From Lachnospiraceae bacterium (GTDB lineage Bacteria > Bacillota > Clostridia > Lachnospirales > Lachnospiraceae): a DNA stretch of 52,575 nt. The first letter of the stretch is position 1. The number at the start of each line of letters is the position of its first letter. Shown here one piece after another: positions 18,250 through 28,018 of this stretch. The position numbers and the translations under genes are program-made. Under the pieces are notes generated by a model. That model saw nothing but the letters and a program-made list of their open reading frames with translations. It did no database searches and was not told where the DNA came from. The DNA is taken from the NCBI GenBank assembly GCA_017395635.1, contig JAFQOE010000015.1, positions 1 through 52,575 on the forward strand. The letters run 5' to 3'.

Positions 18250-19323
18250 ATGAAGCAAATAGGTAATATCATTCGATATCTCATAATCATTGCATTGGAT
18301 GTGGCAATTATGCTGTTGTTTCATAGCTATTTGAATTTTCTTCTTCTGATTGGACTGTTAGTTTTTCCGATTTACTCAATATATAGTGTGTATAAGGTGA
18401 AATCTGCTTTTCAATTGCGATTAATGGTACCGTTAGAAGCGATGAAAAAAGGAAACGAATTTTTGCTTCGAATCTTAGTACACAATCCGACATGGTTTCC
18501 ATTATTGAATGCAACGATTACGTTGGATGTTGAAAATACTTTTCATGGTGAGAAGGGACAGCATACTTTGAATTTACCGATACGAGCGAGAAAAGATACA
18601 GAGATTCAGTATCCGATTGTCATGGATTATAGTGGCAAATTTTTGGTGAATGCGAAACAAATCCGTTTTGTGGATTTGCTTGGTGTATGTGAATGGAAAG
18701 TGGATTTGAATGAGAGTGCAGAGTGCTTGATTTTACCTTCCGGTGTACCGCGAAATCAGGAGGCAGGTCTTATATACATTAACGGTGTAACTGAAGCTAT
18801 GGAGAGTAAGGAAAAAGGATATGATTTTTCTGAGGTCAGTGGAATACGGGAGTACATTCCGGGAGATAAATTACAGAATATTCACTGGAAATTGTCCATG
18901 AAAAAAGATGAACTGATGGTTAAGGAAAGAGTGAGTGTTTCTGCGATGCAGTTACATGTTTTGGTGGAGCTTTTTAATGACGAACAAATGAGGGTAGATG
19001 CGGTGTTGGATTTGGCTGATAGTGTGACACAATCTTTTGTGGCGCAGAATCTGCCATTTACCGTGTATTATTATAGTTCGAATTTACATGAGTTAGAGTC
19101 TTGTTATATCGGAAATGAATCGGAACGTGTACAGTGGTTGGAAATGATGCTCTATGACAAGTGCTACGATGAAGTGGGGATAGTAGAGCGGATGTTTGGT
19201 CAACACTATGTTAGTGACGGAACATATCTATATATTGGAGTTGCAGATGTTAGCGAGATGTCGAATAATATGATACTCGGCGAGAAGGATGCAGTTGCCG
19301 TGTTGCGTAGTCTTTCGTACTAG
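18250..19323 (+). CDS. DUF58 domain protein (VWA-related, membrane anchored)
   Basis: 357 residues. Two hydrophobic helices at residues 8-48 anchor it, a beta-rich region follows, and the DUF58 signature 'EVSGIREYIPGDKLQNIHWK' sits at about residues 195-214. DUF58 proteins pair with MoxR ATPases and membrane transglutaminase-like proteins; a role in envelope assembly is inferred from context. The gene lies 138 bases after moxR, with GAGGAGG before the ATG. Those 138 bases show no clear terminator, so one operon is likely. Confidence 0.88.
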   Translation: MKQIGNIIRYLIIIALDVAIMLLFHSYLNFLLLIGLLVFPIYSIYSVYKVKSAFQLRLMVPLEAMKKGNEFLLRILVHNPTWFPLLNATITLDVENTFHGEKGQHTLNLPIRARKDTEIQYPIVMDYSGKFLVNAKQIRFVDLLGVCEWKVDLNESAECLILPSGVPRNQEAGLIYINGVTEAMESKEKGYDFSEVSGIREYIPGDKLQNIHWKLSMKKDELMVKERVSVSAMQLHVLVELFNDEQMRVDAVLDLADSVTQSFVAQNLPFTVYYYSSNLHELESCYIGNESERVQWLEMMLYDKCYDEVGIVERMFGQHYVSDGTYLYIGVADVSEMSNNMILGEKDAVAVLRSLSY

Positions 19324-19377
19324 ATAGAATCAATGTAAATGGTGGTAAGTATTGGGATAAGGAATTAGGTAAATCGG

Positions 19378-21825
19378 ATGTTGTTTGGGAAAAAGAAAAA
19401 AGATGAAGTGCACAAGGGAGATGTTTTTCTTGCAAAAGGAATATATCTAAAGCAACCGGTTATGGATAATGGGAATGTAATCCTTAACTGTTTTTTGCGT
19501 TCTTTAATTACCTTTCTATTAGCATTTGGAGTGGTGGGAAGCTTTTTGTCTGCATTTTCTATTTCTTACAATTATGTACTTGTAATAGTGGTGTATTTAA
19601 TGTTAGCGCTGTTTTTCTCATGGCTATATTCTTTGCCGAATTTTCTGTATCGGGATTTGGGTTATATTGCATTCTTTTTATTGTTTGCGTTTTCGATTTA
19701 TCGCTTGCGTATGTATGCTAATTCGGGGTTTTATGCAGTGATTAACCAGATTTTGCAGGAAGCACAACGTTTTTTTGACTTATCCGGTGTGAGAGAATAT
19801 GAGATTACAATTGATAATGCGTATCTGACCATTGCGATTGTAGCCTGCTATATTGGGATGATATATATTATTGTTTTAAATATATGGCTAAGTGCAAGGG
19901 TGAGTGTTTTCTGGACGGTTCTTATTTCTTTTCCTTTGCTGTTTGTTCCTTTGTATATGAAGCTGGTACCGGATCCTATTTATGTCATTGCATTGGGCAT
20001 GGGCTATTTGGCAGTGTTGATTTTCAAAGGAAATGGACATTTTCTTGCTTCGCCGAAAGGTGTTTCTTTCTTTATCAAGGGTTTAAAGAAAAATCGGATT
20101 ACCTATACGCAGGATAGTAAAGTATTTCGTCAGATTCTGTTAAGGGTATTGTTATTAACATTTTGTGCTATGGTTGTAAGTATGAATATTTTTTCGGAAG
20201 GAATGTTTGTGCGAAGTTTCAAGAAAGACTGGCTTCGTGAGCAGACGTCTGAAACGATTGGTAATTTCGTATTATTGGGATTAGCAGGATTATTCAATCA
20301 TTATGATTCTACCGGTGGAATGAGTGGAGGTAAACTTGGTGGTGTATCAAATGTAACCCCGGATTATAGAACAGATTTAATTGTAACATTTGCACCCTAT
20401 ACGAATGAAGCGATTTACCTAAAGGCTTATACGGGTGGTAGATATGGAGATAATCAGTGGGAGGATATCTATTTGGATGAAGAATCCAAAGCAGGTCAGA
20501 GTGATGTGGCTGTTTTCGAGGAAGAGAGTTTGAAAAAGGAAGCTGTTTTCCTTCGAGAGAGAAAGCAAAATGAAGAACTGTATAGTGGTATGGGGAAGAT
20601 GGATATTGAAAATGTAGGAGCAGATACGGCTTATTTGTACTATCCATATTATACAGAATTTGATGATTATTCAGAGTTTAATAATCATGGCATTATGCGA
20701 CAGATACAAGGTCTTCAAATGCAGGATAAAGTTACTTATACTTATTATCCTAAAGTAGTGTGGGAAGAAGGATTGGGAGATGTTGTTCCTGGTGAAAATG
20801 ATACATCAGAAATTAATCCAATCTACAAGGAGGTCCCGGAGAAGAATAAAGAGGTTCTTCGTCGAGAAATAGAAGCAATTGGTTTGACAAAGGATATGAC
20901 AATTAATGAAATTATAGAAACAGTGTGTGAATATTTTGATGAGAATATTCCATATACTTTGAAACCGGGGGCAACTCCTAGAAGGGAAGACTTTGTTAAC
21001 TATTTTTTGACAGATAATCGAAAGGGCTATTGTGCTCATTTTGCGTCGGCGTCTACGTTGCTTTTTAGAGAAATGGGAATACCGGCTCGTTATGTGGAAG
21101 GTTATGCCTTTAGTTTTGAAGCTGCATTGGCTTCTGATGAAAATAGGATGAAACAATATTCTGACTATTATCAGGGCTATTCGCTAATTGGTGAATCGAC
21201 TGTGTTAGATGTAGAGGTATCAGATGCGATGGCTCATGCATGGGTAGAAGTCTATATTGATGGATTTGGTTGGAAAGTAGTAGAAGTGACACCGGGAAGT
21301 AATGAGGTATCAGATGAAGAGAATTTCTGGGATGCGTTTTCATCTTTCTTGGGCGAGTCTCCTATGGATACAGATTTTGGGATGGGAGAAATGTTTGGCG
21401 AGCTTAATATAACACAATATTCATGGTTGGTATACGTTGTACTAATGATGATTGGCGTGATATTATTGATAAGCACCGGACGCATTGCTTTTCGCAAATT
21501 GAAAAGATTTTATCGTTGTCATGTGGGCGAAAAGTCAATTGTGGTTGTAGAATATTATGCAGATTTGTGCGATATGATGAGAGTGTGCAATTCGGATTTT
21601 AATAAATGTAGAAGTCATGCAGAACAATTGGAATATATAAACAGGCAGTTTGATATGGTTCTGGATGTAGAGCGCTGTAGTTTCCAGATTGAGAAGTTGA
21701 GTTTTAGCCCTACCGGTTTAGAGGAAGAGGAAATGATCAACCTACTAACAATCTTAAAGAGGGTTCGTAAGACAATATGGAAGTATGCCAGTTTTAGACA
21801 GAAGATATGTCTTTGTAAAAGATAG
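19378..21825 (+). CDS. membrane transglutaminase-like protein (TgpA/DUF3488 type)
   Basis: 815 residues. About six N-terminal membrane helices (residues 30-290) are followed by a long extracytoplasmic part and one more helix near residues 680-705, then a cytoplasmic tail. The transglutaminase core has the nucleophile in GYCAHFASAS (Cys about 546) and the histidine in HAWVEVYIDGFGW. The third position, normally Asp in a 'VDPTPG' context, reads VVEVTPG, that is Glu. Third gene of the MoxR-DUF58 series; such enzymes probably act on cell-surface proteins. The ribosome site before ATG 19378 is weak (AAGGA, 17 bases away). Confidence 0.88.
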   Translation: MLFGKKKKDEVHKGDVFLAKGIYLKQPVMDNGNVILNCFLRSLITFLLAFGVVGSFLSAFSISYNYVLVIVVYLMLALFFSWLYSLPNFLYRDLGYIAFFLLFAFSIYRLRMYANSGFYAVINQILQEAQRFFDLSGVREYEITIDNAYLTIAIVACYIGMIYIIVLNIWLSARVSVFWTVLISFPLLFVPLYMKLVPDPIYVIALGMGYLAVLIFKGNGHFLASPKGVSFFIKGLKKNRITYTQDSKVFRQILLRVLLLTFCAMVVSMNIFSEGMFVRSFKKDWLREQTSETIGNFVLLGLAGLFNHYDSTGGMSGGKLGGVSNVTPDYRTDLIVTFAPYTNEAIYLKAYTGGRYGDNQWEDIYLDEESKAGQSDVAVFEEESLKKEAVFLRERKQNEELYSGMGKMDIENVGADTAYLYYPYYTEFDDYSEFNNHGIMRQIQGLQMQDKVTYTYYPKVVWEEGLGDVVPGENDTSEINPIYKEVPEKNKEVLRREIEAIGLTKDMTINEIIETVCEYFDENIPYTLKPGATPRREDFVNYFLTDNRKGYCAHFASASTLLFREMGIPARYVEGYAFSFEAALASDENRMKQYSDYYQGYSLIGESTVLDVEVSDAMAHAWVEVYIDGFGWKVVEVTPGSNEVSDEENFWDAFSSFLGESPMDTDFGMGEMFGELNITQYSWLVYVVLMMIGVILLISTGRIAFRKLKRFYRCHVGEKSIVVVEYYADLCDMMRVCNSDFNKCRSHAEQLEYINRQFDMVLDVERCSFQIEKLSFSPTGLEEEEMINLLTILKRVRKTIWKYASFRQKICLCKR

Positions 21826-21849
21826 CAATCATTTTGTGTGGAGGATTGA

Positions 21850-23115
21850 ATGGAACGTGTTAAAAAAGTTCTTTTAATGACAGTAATATTATTAGCTTAT
21901 ATTGGGGTTGTTTGGTTTGGAGTTATGCTGGTTATCAGTGATACGGAGATGGGACGACCGATGTTGGTTTCCTATAACACATTGGGAAAGGCTGTTGGTA
22001 GCAAGGAAAAACAATTGCAACAACCAATTAAAGATACATTAGAGTGGATTGAACAAGAAACGGCAGTGGAGAAAAAAGTTACACAATATATCGAGAAAAA
22101 GTTGGCAGAGATGACACTGGAGCAGAAACTGGCGCAAATGATGATTCTCACCAATGAACATGATATTATAGAAACTAATTTGCGGACCTACCAGCCGGGA
22201 GGAATCATTTTCTTTGAGGTGGATTTCAGTGGAAAAACGCTAGAACGAGTGAAGAGTCGCATTAGCACACTTCAATCCTATATGCAGACACCGTTATTGC
22301 TGGGTGTAGATGAAGAAGGTGGCGAGGTAAGTCGATTGAAAACCCTAGCGGAACCGAATGTGCCTGCATTTAGAGGTGCCAGAACTCTGGCGGAAGAAGG
22401 GAAAGATGCTGTCAGACAAGACACTTTTCAGAAAATGCAGTATCTTAAAGAGATGGGGATTAATCTGAATTTTGCACCTGTGGCAGATATTGTCAATTCG
22501 CGTGGCAGTTATATGTATGCAAGGTCTGCCGGTGGAGAGGCAAAAGTTGTTTCAGAGTATGTTGAAACTGTATTATCGGTTATGCAGGATCAACAGGTTA
22601 TAGGTTGCGTCAAGCATTTTCCGGGCTATGGAGATAATGTTAATACACATGACGGATTAGCGCATGATAGTCGAACTCTTGCTGAATATGAAGAAAAGGA
22701 TTTTTTACCGTTTCAGGCAGGGATTGAAGTGGGAGTTGATATGCTGATGGTTTCGCACATTATTATGGAGTCTGTGGATAAGGATAATCCGGCATCCTTG
22801 TCATTGAAGGTACATGATATATTGAGAGATGATTTCGGGTTTGATGGCGTTGTGATTGCAGATGATTTGAATATGCAGGCAATATTAGAAAATATGACAA
22901 TAGAAGAAGCTACAGCAAAAGCATTTTTGGCAGGAAATGATATGATATTTTCTGCAAATTTTGCAGCCTCTATGAAAGGTGCAATCAGTGCTGTGAATCA
23001 AGGATTGCTTACAGAGGAAGAGATTGACGAGTCGGTTGGTCGGATTTTACGAATGAAGATTAAGAATGAGTTGATTGTATTAGAAGATGTTCATGGTATT
23101 ACGAACAATGAATAA
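21850..23115 (+). CDS. glycoside hydrolase family 3, beta-N-acetylhexosaminidase-like (NagZ type)
   Basis: 421 residues. A single N-terminal membrane helix (about 7-27) tethers it outside the cell. The GH3 barrel shows 'LLLGVDEEGGEVSRL' (about 150), the general-acid loop KHFPGYGDNVNTHDGL (about 256-271, His-Asp dyad) and the nucleophile strand GVVIADDLNMQAI (Asp about 337). It should remove terminal N-acetylglucosamine from peptidoglycan fragments. It starts 25 bases after the transglutaminase gene with GGAGG before the ATG, so it belongs to that operon and supports an envelope role for the cluster. Confidence 0.9.
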   Translation: MERVKKVLLMTVILLAYIGVVWFGVMLVISDTEMGRPMLVSYNTLGKAVGSKEKQLQQPIKDTLEWIEQETAVEKKVTQYIEKKLAEMTLEQKLAQMMILTNEHDIIETNLRTYQPGGIIFFEVDFSGKTLERVKSRISTLQSYMQTPLLLGVDEEGGEVSRLKTLAEPNVPAFRGARTLAEEGKDAVRQDTFQKMQYLKEMGINLNFAPVADIVNSRGSYMYARSAGGEAKVVSEYVETVLSVMQDQQVIGCVKHFPGYGDNVNTHDGLAHDSRTLAEYEEKDFLPFQAGIEVGVDMLMVSHIIMESVDKDNPASLSLKVHDILRDDFGFDGVVIADDLNMQAILENMTIEEATAKAFLAGNDMIFSANFAASMKGAISAVNQGLLTEEEIDESVGRILRMKIKNELIVLEDVHGITNNE

Positions 23116-23178
23116 GCAACAGGAATACTGAGTGTTCATGAACAATGAAGGTGAAAAGCTACTTTGGAGGAAATGATG

Positions 23179-24177
23179 ATGAGTACGAATGGTGAAAAAG
23201 AATATAATTGGAAAGAGATGTCAGTTGCGCAGAGACAAATATATATATTGTCTTTATTGTCGGAGAATCCAAAAGGATATACAGTTGCAGATATATTAAA
23301 CCGATTAAATGATTGGGGAGTCAAAGTAAGTTCTAAGACGATTAACCGGGATTTGGATGATCTCTCGGTGGATTATGCAATTCAAGAAGATTATCGGAAT
23401 GGAAAGACGTATTACTATGCAGATAAATACAGCTTGAAAAACGTAGATTTGACCATTCAAGATTTGGCATCGTTGGCATTTGCCAAGGAAGTACTTCGAG
23501 AATATGAGCATTTGTTTATGGGCAAAAATGCAATGTCGTTTATTGATAAGGTTGTAGAAGGTTCGGCAGCTCTTAATAAATTGCAATTTGAAAAGTTATG
23601 TAATCAGATTCAATTGCCAAGTCACAAGGGTGGCAATATAGATATAGTGAAGGAAGAGACGGAAAAAGCAATTCAGAATGCTATTGATAATAAGTATAAG
23701 TTGAAAATTAGTTACTATAGTTATTCCAGTGATGAGAGTACGGAACGTGTAATTCATCCATATCGAATGATATTGCTGGATTCTTACATTAATGTAGAGG
23801 CATATTGTGAATTGAGGAATGAAGTGCGAAGATTCCGTTTGTCTCGTGTTCGAGATATAGAGGTGTTAGACCAGCATTTTGAAGAAATGAAAAAGGTTGA
23901 TAACGATGCATTTTTAAACTTAGCAGGAACGGAAATAGAAGATATGGAGTTGTTGTTTACAGGAGAAAGTATCCGATATGTAAAGGAATATGAGAAGTCT
24001 CGTGCAAAGGAATTAAAGGAAACAAAAGAAGGACTTTATTTCTATCGTAAAACGGCGATTACGGCGGATGTAATTAGCTGGGTTCGTGGATTTGGTCCAG
24101 AAGTAAAAGTGCTTAAGCCGGAATGGTTGGCGAAGCAGTTGAAGGATGAGGCAAAGAAGATGTTAGAAGAAGTATAG
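23179..24177 (+). CDS. WYL-domain transcriptional regulator
   Basis: 332 residues. An N-terminal winged helix (residues about 10-70, 'RQIYILSLLSENPKGYTVAD') precedes a WYL domain at about 165-240, where 'KISYYSYSSDESTERVIHPY' and 'YINVEAYCELRNEVRRFRLS' carry the usual positions, and a WCX extension follows. WYL proteins bind small ligands or nucleic acid and regulate stress or surface genes. Three ATGs lie in tandem at 23173, 23176 and 23179; GGAGG at 23167 is best spaced for the last. It may regulate the envelope operon before it. Confidence 0.85.
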   Translation: MSTNGEKEYNWKEMSVAQRQIYILSLLSENPKGYTVADILNRLNDWGVKVSSKTINRDLDDLSVDYAIQEDYRNGKTYYYADKYSLKNVDLTIQDLASLAFAKEVLREYEHLFMGKNAMSFIDKVVEGSAALNKLQFEKLCNQIQLPSHKGGNIDIVKEETEKAIQNAIDNKYKLKISYYSYSSDESTERVIHPYRMILLDSYINVEAYCELRNEVRRFRLSRVRDIEVLDQHFEEMKKVDNDAFLNLAGTEIEDMELLFTGESIRYVKEYEKSRAKELKETKEGLYFYRKTAITADVISWVRGFGPEVKVLKPEWLAKQLKDEAKKMLEEV

Positions 24178-24205
24178 CAAAGATGTGTCTTGTGACTGTG
24201 TGGCA

Positions 24206-24238
24206 TATAGAGTGGTGTCCGACGGACACCACTCTATA
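24206..24238 (+). terminator. strong hairpin after the WYL gene
   Basis: TATAGAGTGGTGTCC-GAC-GGACACCACTCTATA, a perfect 15-bp stem. No T tract follows on this strand, so it may act as a barrier or transcript stabiliser rather than a classical terminator. Confidence 0.6.
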
Positions 24239-24242
24239 GAGA

Positions 24243-24270
24243 TAAAAAAAGAACAACCAGTTTCCTGATT
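24243..24270 (-). terminator. terminator of tRNA-Gln
   Basis: On the minus strand AATCAG-GAAA-CTGGTT forms a stem with a GAAA loop and is followed by GTTCTTTTTTT. Confidence 0.85.
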
Positions 24271-24279
24271 GCTCTCGTA

Positions 24280-24351
24280 CTGGGGTACAAGGATTCGAAC
24301 CTTGAAATGACGGAGTCAGAGTCCGTTGCCTTACCATTTGGCGATACCCCA
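24280..24351 (-). tRNA. tRNA-Gln (anticodon CTG)
   Basis: 72 bases fold as a complete cloverleaf: acceptor TGGGGTA/TACCCCA with the weak first U-A pair typical of glutamine tRNAs, discriminator G, anticodon stem ACGGA/TCCGT with loop CTCTGAC, and a TTCGAAT T-loop. The CCA end is not encoded. Anticodon CTG reads CAG. Confidence 0.95.
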
Positions 24352-24437
24352 TTAAGCGTTTGTTTCGCTCACAAGACACTATTATACACATTTCAAAGTA
24401 AAAATCAAGTGTTATTTTGAAAAATGTTAAAAAAATT

Positions 24438-24573
24438 TTATGATATAGGAAATTCCTCTGTGAGGAACATCCTATATCATAAAAAATGCTCCGCAAGGAG
24501 GCGCAGCTCGCGGAAAAGAAATATGTCCTTTGGACACCGCTCGCGCGCGAAGAGTTTGCAAGCAAACTCTTTG
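24438..24573. repeat. dispersed intergenic repeat, copy 4 (full length)
   Basis: It carries all modules of copy 1, with TATGATATAGG...CCTATATCATA now perfectly paired. It sits between tRNA-Gln and the thioesterase gene and ends 31 bases before that start codon. Confidence 0.88.
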
Positions 24574-24604
24574 TTCTAATTTAGATGAGAAAGAAGGAAA
24601 AATT

Positions 24605-25318
24605 ATGTTTGAGATGAAAAGAGAAGTAACTTATTCTCAGGTTCGTAGAAACTTGAAATTGGATATGGCAGAGATTGCACAGTTTTTTCAAGATTGTGTA
24701 TTACTTCAGTCTGAGACTATTGGAAAAGGTGTGGAAGAGACGGAAAGAAGTCAGACTGCTTGGTATTTAAGTAGTTGGCAGATTGAGGTAGAGCGTTATC
24801 CGGAGTTTATGGAAGAAGTTACGGTTCGTACCTGGCCACATGAATTTAAGAGTATGTATGGATATCGTAATTTTGATATTATAGATAGTAAGGGTAAGAC
24901 AATTGCAAGAGCCAATTCTATTTGGATTTTTATGGATTTGGCGAAAATGCGACCATCCAAACCGACAGAAGAGAATATCAAAGGATATGTGTTAGAGCCT
25001 GCATTGGATATGGAGTATGCACCGAGAAAGATTAACATACTGGGTGATGAGTGTAAGATTTCGGATGTAGTAGAGCCGATTGTAGTCAAGTATTCTTTCT
25101 TAGATTCCAATAATCATGTCAACAATGGACGTTATGTCAAGGAAGCAATGGATTACATTTTGACGGAAAAAGAATACAAACAAATGAGAGTGGATTATCG
25201 TAAAGCAGCGACACTTGGGGATAAAATGTACCCAATTAAGTATCAAAAAGAGGATTTGGCACAGTTGGTTTTTGCAGATAAGGAAGGGAATCCTTATGTA
25301 GTTGTGGAAGTGGTGTAG
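24605..25318 (+). CDS. acyl-ACP thioesterase (FatA/FatB-like, double hotdog)
   Basis: 237 residues, the usual length of bacterial acyl-ACP thioesterases. The second hotdog repeat holds the catalytic loop SNNHVNNGRYVKEAMD (Asn/His at about 174-176), and the first has 'TAWYLSSWQIEVERYPEFME'. It hydrolyses acyl-ACP and ends fatty-acid elongation, so it helps set chain length or release free fatty acid. GAAGGAAAA before ATG 24605 decides the start; the frame upstream is inside the dispersed repeat. Confidence 0.9.
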   Translation: MFEMKREVTYSQVRRNLKLDMAEIAQFFQDCVLLQSETIGKGVEETERSQTAWYLSSWQIEVERYPEFMEEVTVRTWPHEFKSMYGYRNFDIIDSKGKTIARANSIWIFMDLAKMRPSKPTEENIKGYVLEPALDMEYAPRKINILGDECKISDVVEPIVVKYSFLDSNNHVNNGRYVKEAMDYILTEKEYKQMRVDYRKAATLGDKMYPIKYQKEDLAQLVFADKEGNPYVVVEVV

Positions 25319-25518
25319 TGTTTTTTTCTGTATTCTTTTTTATTCGTGACAGAGACAACGTCATAATGAAATGTTTTGTTTGAAATAGGAGTGAAGTTTG
25401 TTGACATGCTATTATAATATGATGTATGTTAGTAAAGGATGCGACTGGTTTGATTTTATAGTTGCAATCATACAATAATAATGAGACGCAATAGCGTTAC
25501 GGAAGAACAGGAGTTAAT

Positions 25519-26358
25519 ATGATTGAGATTGGAAAGTGGCAAACATTAAAAGTAATTCGTAGCAAAGATTTCGGTGTTTATCTGGCGGAGGATAAAGGTG
25601 CAGATGATGCAGTTCTTCTTCCTAGAAAGCAGGTGCCGGATGATTTGAAGGCTGGTGGAGAGATTCGCGTATTTGTTTACTTGGATTCTTCAGACCGTCC
25701 GATTGCTACAGTGAATGAACCGTTGATTACATTGGGTGAGATTGCTAAATTAAAGGTGCAAAGTGTTGGCAACATCGGTGCATTCATGAATTGGGGGTTA
25801 GAGAAAGATATTCTTATGCCTTTCAAAGAGATGGTTGGCAAGGTAAGAGAGGGGAAAGAATATTTGGTTTATATGTACATGGATAAGAGTAATCGTCCAT
25901 GTGTCAGCATGAGATTATATGATCATTTGTCCACAGATGCTCCATACAAAAAAGGGGATACGGTGGAAGGTTATGTCTATCAGATAAGTGAGAAATTTGG
26001 TGCATTTGTTGCAGTAGATAACAAGTATCAGGGTCTGGTTCCAAAACAGGAACTGCACCAGAAACTGAGAATCGGCGATGTGGTTTCTCTTCGTGTCAGC
26101 GAAGTGCGTGAGGATGGCAAGATGAACCTTTCTTTACAGAAACTATCTTATCAGCAAATGGAAGAAGACAGTGAGATGGTATATCAGGCAATTCTTGCAT
26201 TTGATGGTGTGTTGCCATTTACCGATAAAGCATCTCCGGCGGTAATAGAGAGAGAAATGGGACTAAGTAAGAACGCATTTAAACGAGCAGTCGGCAGATT
26301 GCTGAAGGAAGGTAGAATTGAGATTCGTGAGAAGTCGATTGTGATTACCGACAGATAG
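25519..26358 (+). CDS. cvfB: S1-domain RNA-binding protein CvfB
   Basis: 279 residues, matching CvfB. Two S1-like OB domains occupy the N-terminal 140 residues, a third canonical S1 domain spans about 147-212 ('GDTVEGYVYQISEKFGAFVA') and a winged helix closes the chain ('MGLSKNAFKRAVGRLLKEG'). CvfB binds RNA and influences virulence and stress gene expression in staphylococci. AGGAG lies before the ATG. Monocistronic. Confidence 0.9.
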   Translation: MIEIGKWQTLKVIRSKDFGVYLAEDKGADDAVLLPRKQVPDDLKAGGEIRVFVYLDSSDRPIATVNEPLITLGEIAKLKVQSVGNIGAFMNWGLEKDILMPFKEMVGKVREGKEYLVYMYMDKSNRPCVSMRLYDHLSTDAPYKKGDTVEGYVYQISEKFGAFVAVDNKYQGLVPKQELHQKLRIGDVVSLRVSEVREDGKMNLSLQKLSYQQMEEDSEMVYQAILAFDGVLPFTDKASPAVIEREMGLSKNAFKRAVGRLLKEGRIEIREKSIVITDR

Positions 26359-26476
26359 ATAATGCACATTTGCTAATTGGATTTTCAAGTAAGTATGAAG
26401 CTACTTGGTTCATTATCAATACAACTAACATAGTGTATATAATCATTAATATATAAGTTTTTAGGAGGATATAACA

Positions 26477-26857
26477 ATGAAGAATGTAATTAAGACAGAT
26501 AAGGCACCACAGGCAATTGGACCATATTCACAGGCGATTGAAGTGAATGGAATGGTATATACATCAGGTGTGGTTCCAATTGATCCGGCAACCGGTAACG
26601 TGGTAGAAGGAGATATCAAGGTTCAGGCGACACGTGTGTTTGACAGTATGAAGGCATTGCTTGAGGCGGCAGGTTCTTCTTGTGAGGACGTAGTAAAGAC
26701 AACCGTATTTATAAAGGATATGAATGACTTTGCAGCATTAAATGAAATCTATGCAACCTACTTTACAGGTGATTTTCCGGCACGTTCTTGTGTAGAAGTA
26801 GCAAGACTTCCAAAGGATGTTTTGATTGAGATGGAAGCAATTGCGTTGAAGAAGTAA
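26477..26857 (+). CDS. ridA: RidA family enamine/imine deaminase
   Basis: 126 residues, full length for RidA/YjgF. The signatures 'APQAIGPYSQAI' near the N-terminus and ARSCVEVARLPKDVLIEMEA at the C-terminus include the substrate-binding Arg and the catalytic Glu. It hydrolyses reactive 2-aminoacrylate formed by PLP enzymes. AGGAGG stands before the ATG. Confidence 0.95.
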   Translation: MKNVIKTDKAPQAIGPYSQAIEVNGMVYTSGVVPIDPATGNVVEGDIKVQATRVFDSMKALLEAAGSSCEDVVKTTVFIKDMNDFAALNEIYATYFTGDFPARSCVEVARLPKDVLIEMEAIALKK

Positions 26858-26928
26858 TATAGTGATGGAAGTACGCATTTCTTCGATAATGATGATAATC
26901 ATTTTGAATGAAATAACAGGAGGAAAAT

Positions 26929-27945
26929 ATGAACTTTGAGAATGTCTCAAGTGTAGATGTGGAACAGGCGCAATATGTCGAAGTAAAGAAGACCAATTCT
27001 GCTATGAAAATGGCAGGATTGTTTTTCTTTCTTGTGATGATTTTGGAAGTTCCACTATCTGTAATTGTGTCTGAAATACAGGATTTAATTCCGGAAGACC
27101 GTTTCATGTTAGCAAATATCTTGCTTACTCAGGGATATCTTTTGATTTGTGGATTGACATTTGTATGGATTACAAAAAAGTCCTTTGTAAAAGATTTAAT
27201 GATGTGTAAATACAAAGTATCATCCTTTTTCTTATCTTTGGTGGTCCTAATGTTTGCATCACCGATGGCTACCTGGTTTAATTTGATAAGTCAGCTTTTT
27301 GCAAAAAATGAAGTCAGTACTTCTATATACGAAGTAACGCAAGTTGTACCGATGTGGTTAGGTATTGTGATTATTGGATGTTTACCGGGATTTATAGAAG
27401 AGTTGTTGTATCGGGGAATTGTTTATAGTGCGTTTCGTAAACGTTCTGTGCTTACGGGAATTGTAGTAAGTGCGTTAACTTTTGGATTGATGCATATGAA
27501 TTTTAATCAGATTATGTATGCGGTTTATTTAGGGGTGATATTTGCATTGGTAGTAGAGGCGACAGGGTCTTTGGTTTCTACCATGGTGTTGCATATGCTA
27601 TTTAATGCAATCAATACGGCATATGTATATATCCTGCCAAAGTTATATGAGTTTTTAGGTCAGTATTCTTCGGAATATGCAAATGTAGATGTGGAAGAAA
27701 TGATGAATGCAACGGTTTCAAAGCAGGATATTCTGCCAAGCTTGCTGCTGATGACGCCAATGGCTTTTGTTGGATTGGTGTTGACGATATTGTTGATTCG
27801 CCAGATTGCAAAGATGAACGGAAGAGCGTTTTCTTGGAAGTATTTCTGTGGTGACAAAGAAGAGGTGAAGCAGACGAAACCGTTTAATATACCGTTAGTT
27901 CTTGGTTGTGCATTCTGTGTGTTGATTGCAGTGGCTAAGCTGTGA
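26929..27945 (+). CDS. CPBP family intramembrane metalloprotease
   Basis: 338 residues and about eight membrane helices. The glutamate-type active site is intact: EELLYRG (about 156-162, EExxxR motif), 'FGLMHMNFNQ' (histidine, about 187-196) and 'HMLFNAIN' (third motif). Family members include type II CAAX-prenyl proteases, Abi proteins and bacteriocin-processing or self-immunity proteins. It stands 74 bases before an ABC exporter whose permease ends in a second CPBP domain. Confidence 0.9.
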   Translation: MNFENVSSVDVEQAQYVEVKKTNSAMKMAGLFFFLVMILEVPLSVIVSEIQDLIPEDRFMLANILLTQGYLLICGLTFVWITKKSFVKDLMMCKYKVSSFFLSLVVLMFASPMATWFNLISQLFAKNEVSTSIYEVTQVVPMWLGIVIIGCLPGFIEELLYRGIVYSAFRKRSVLTGIVVSALTFGLMHMNFNQIMYAVYLGVIFALVVEATGSLVSTMVLHMLFNAINTAYVYILPKLYEFLGQYSSEYANVDVEEMMNATVSKQDILPSLLLMTPMAFVGLVLTILLIRQIAKMNGRAFSWKYFCGDKEEVKQTKPFNIPLVLGCAFCVLIAVAKL

Positions 27946-28018
27946 TTGGTACGGAAATCGTAAAGTAAAGAATTACTAGAAAGATATTGTCCGAATATCA
28001 AATTAGGAGGAATAGATT

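Noticed and set aside
24113..24565. 150-codon minus-strand frame over the tRNA and repeat
   Set aside because: It runs through tRNA-Gln and a dispersed repeat; the same peptide start (MLANSSRAS) recurs wherever the repeat occurs, so it is a by-product of the repeat.
25395..25460. TTGACA...TATAAT promoter before cvfB
   Set aside because: The two boxes are only six bases apart, so they cannot form one promoter; no other good pairing was clear.
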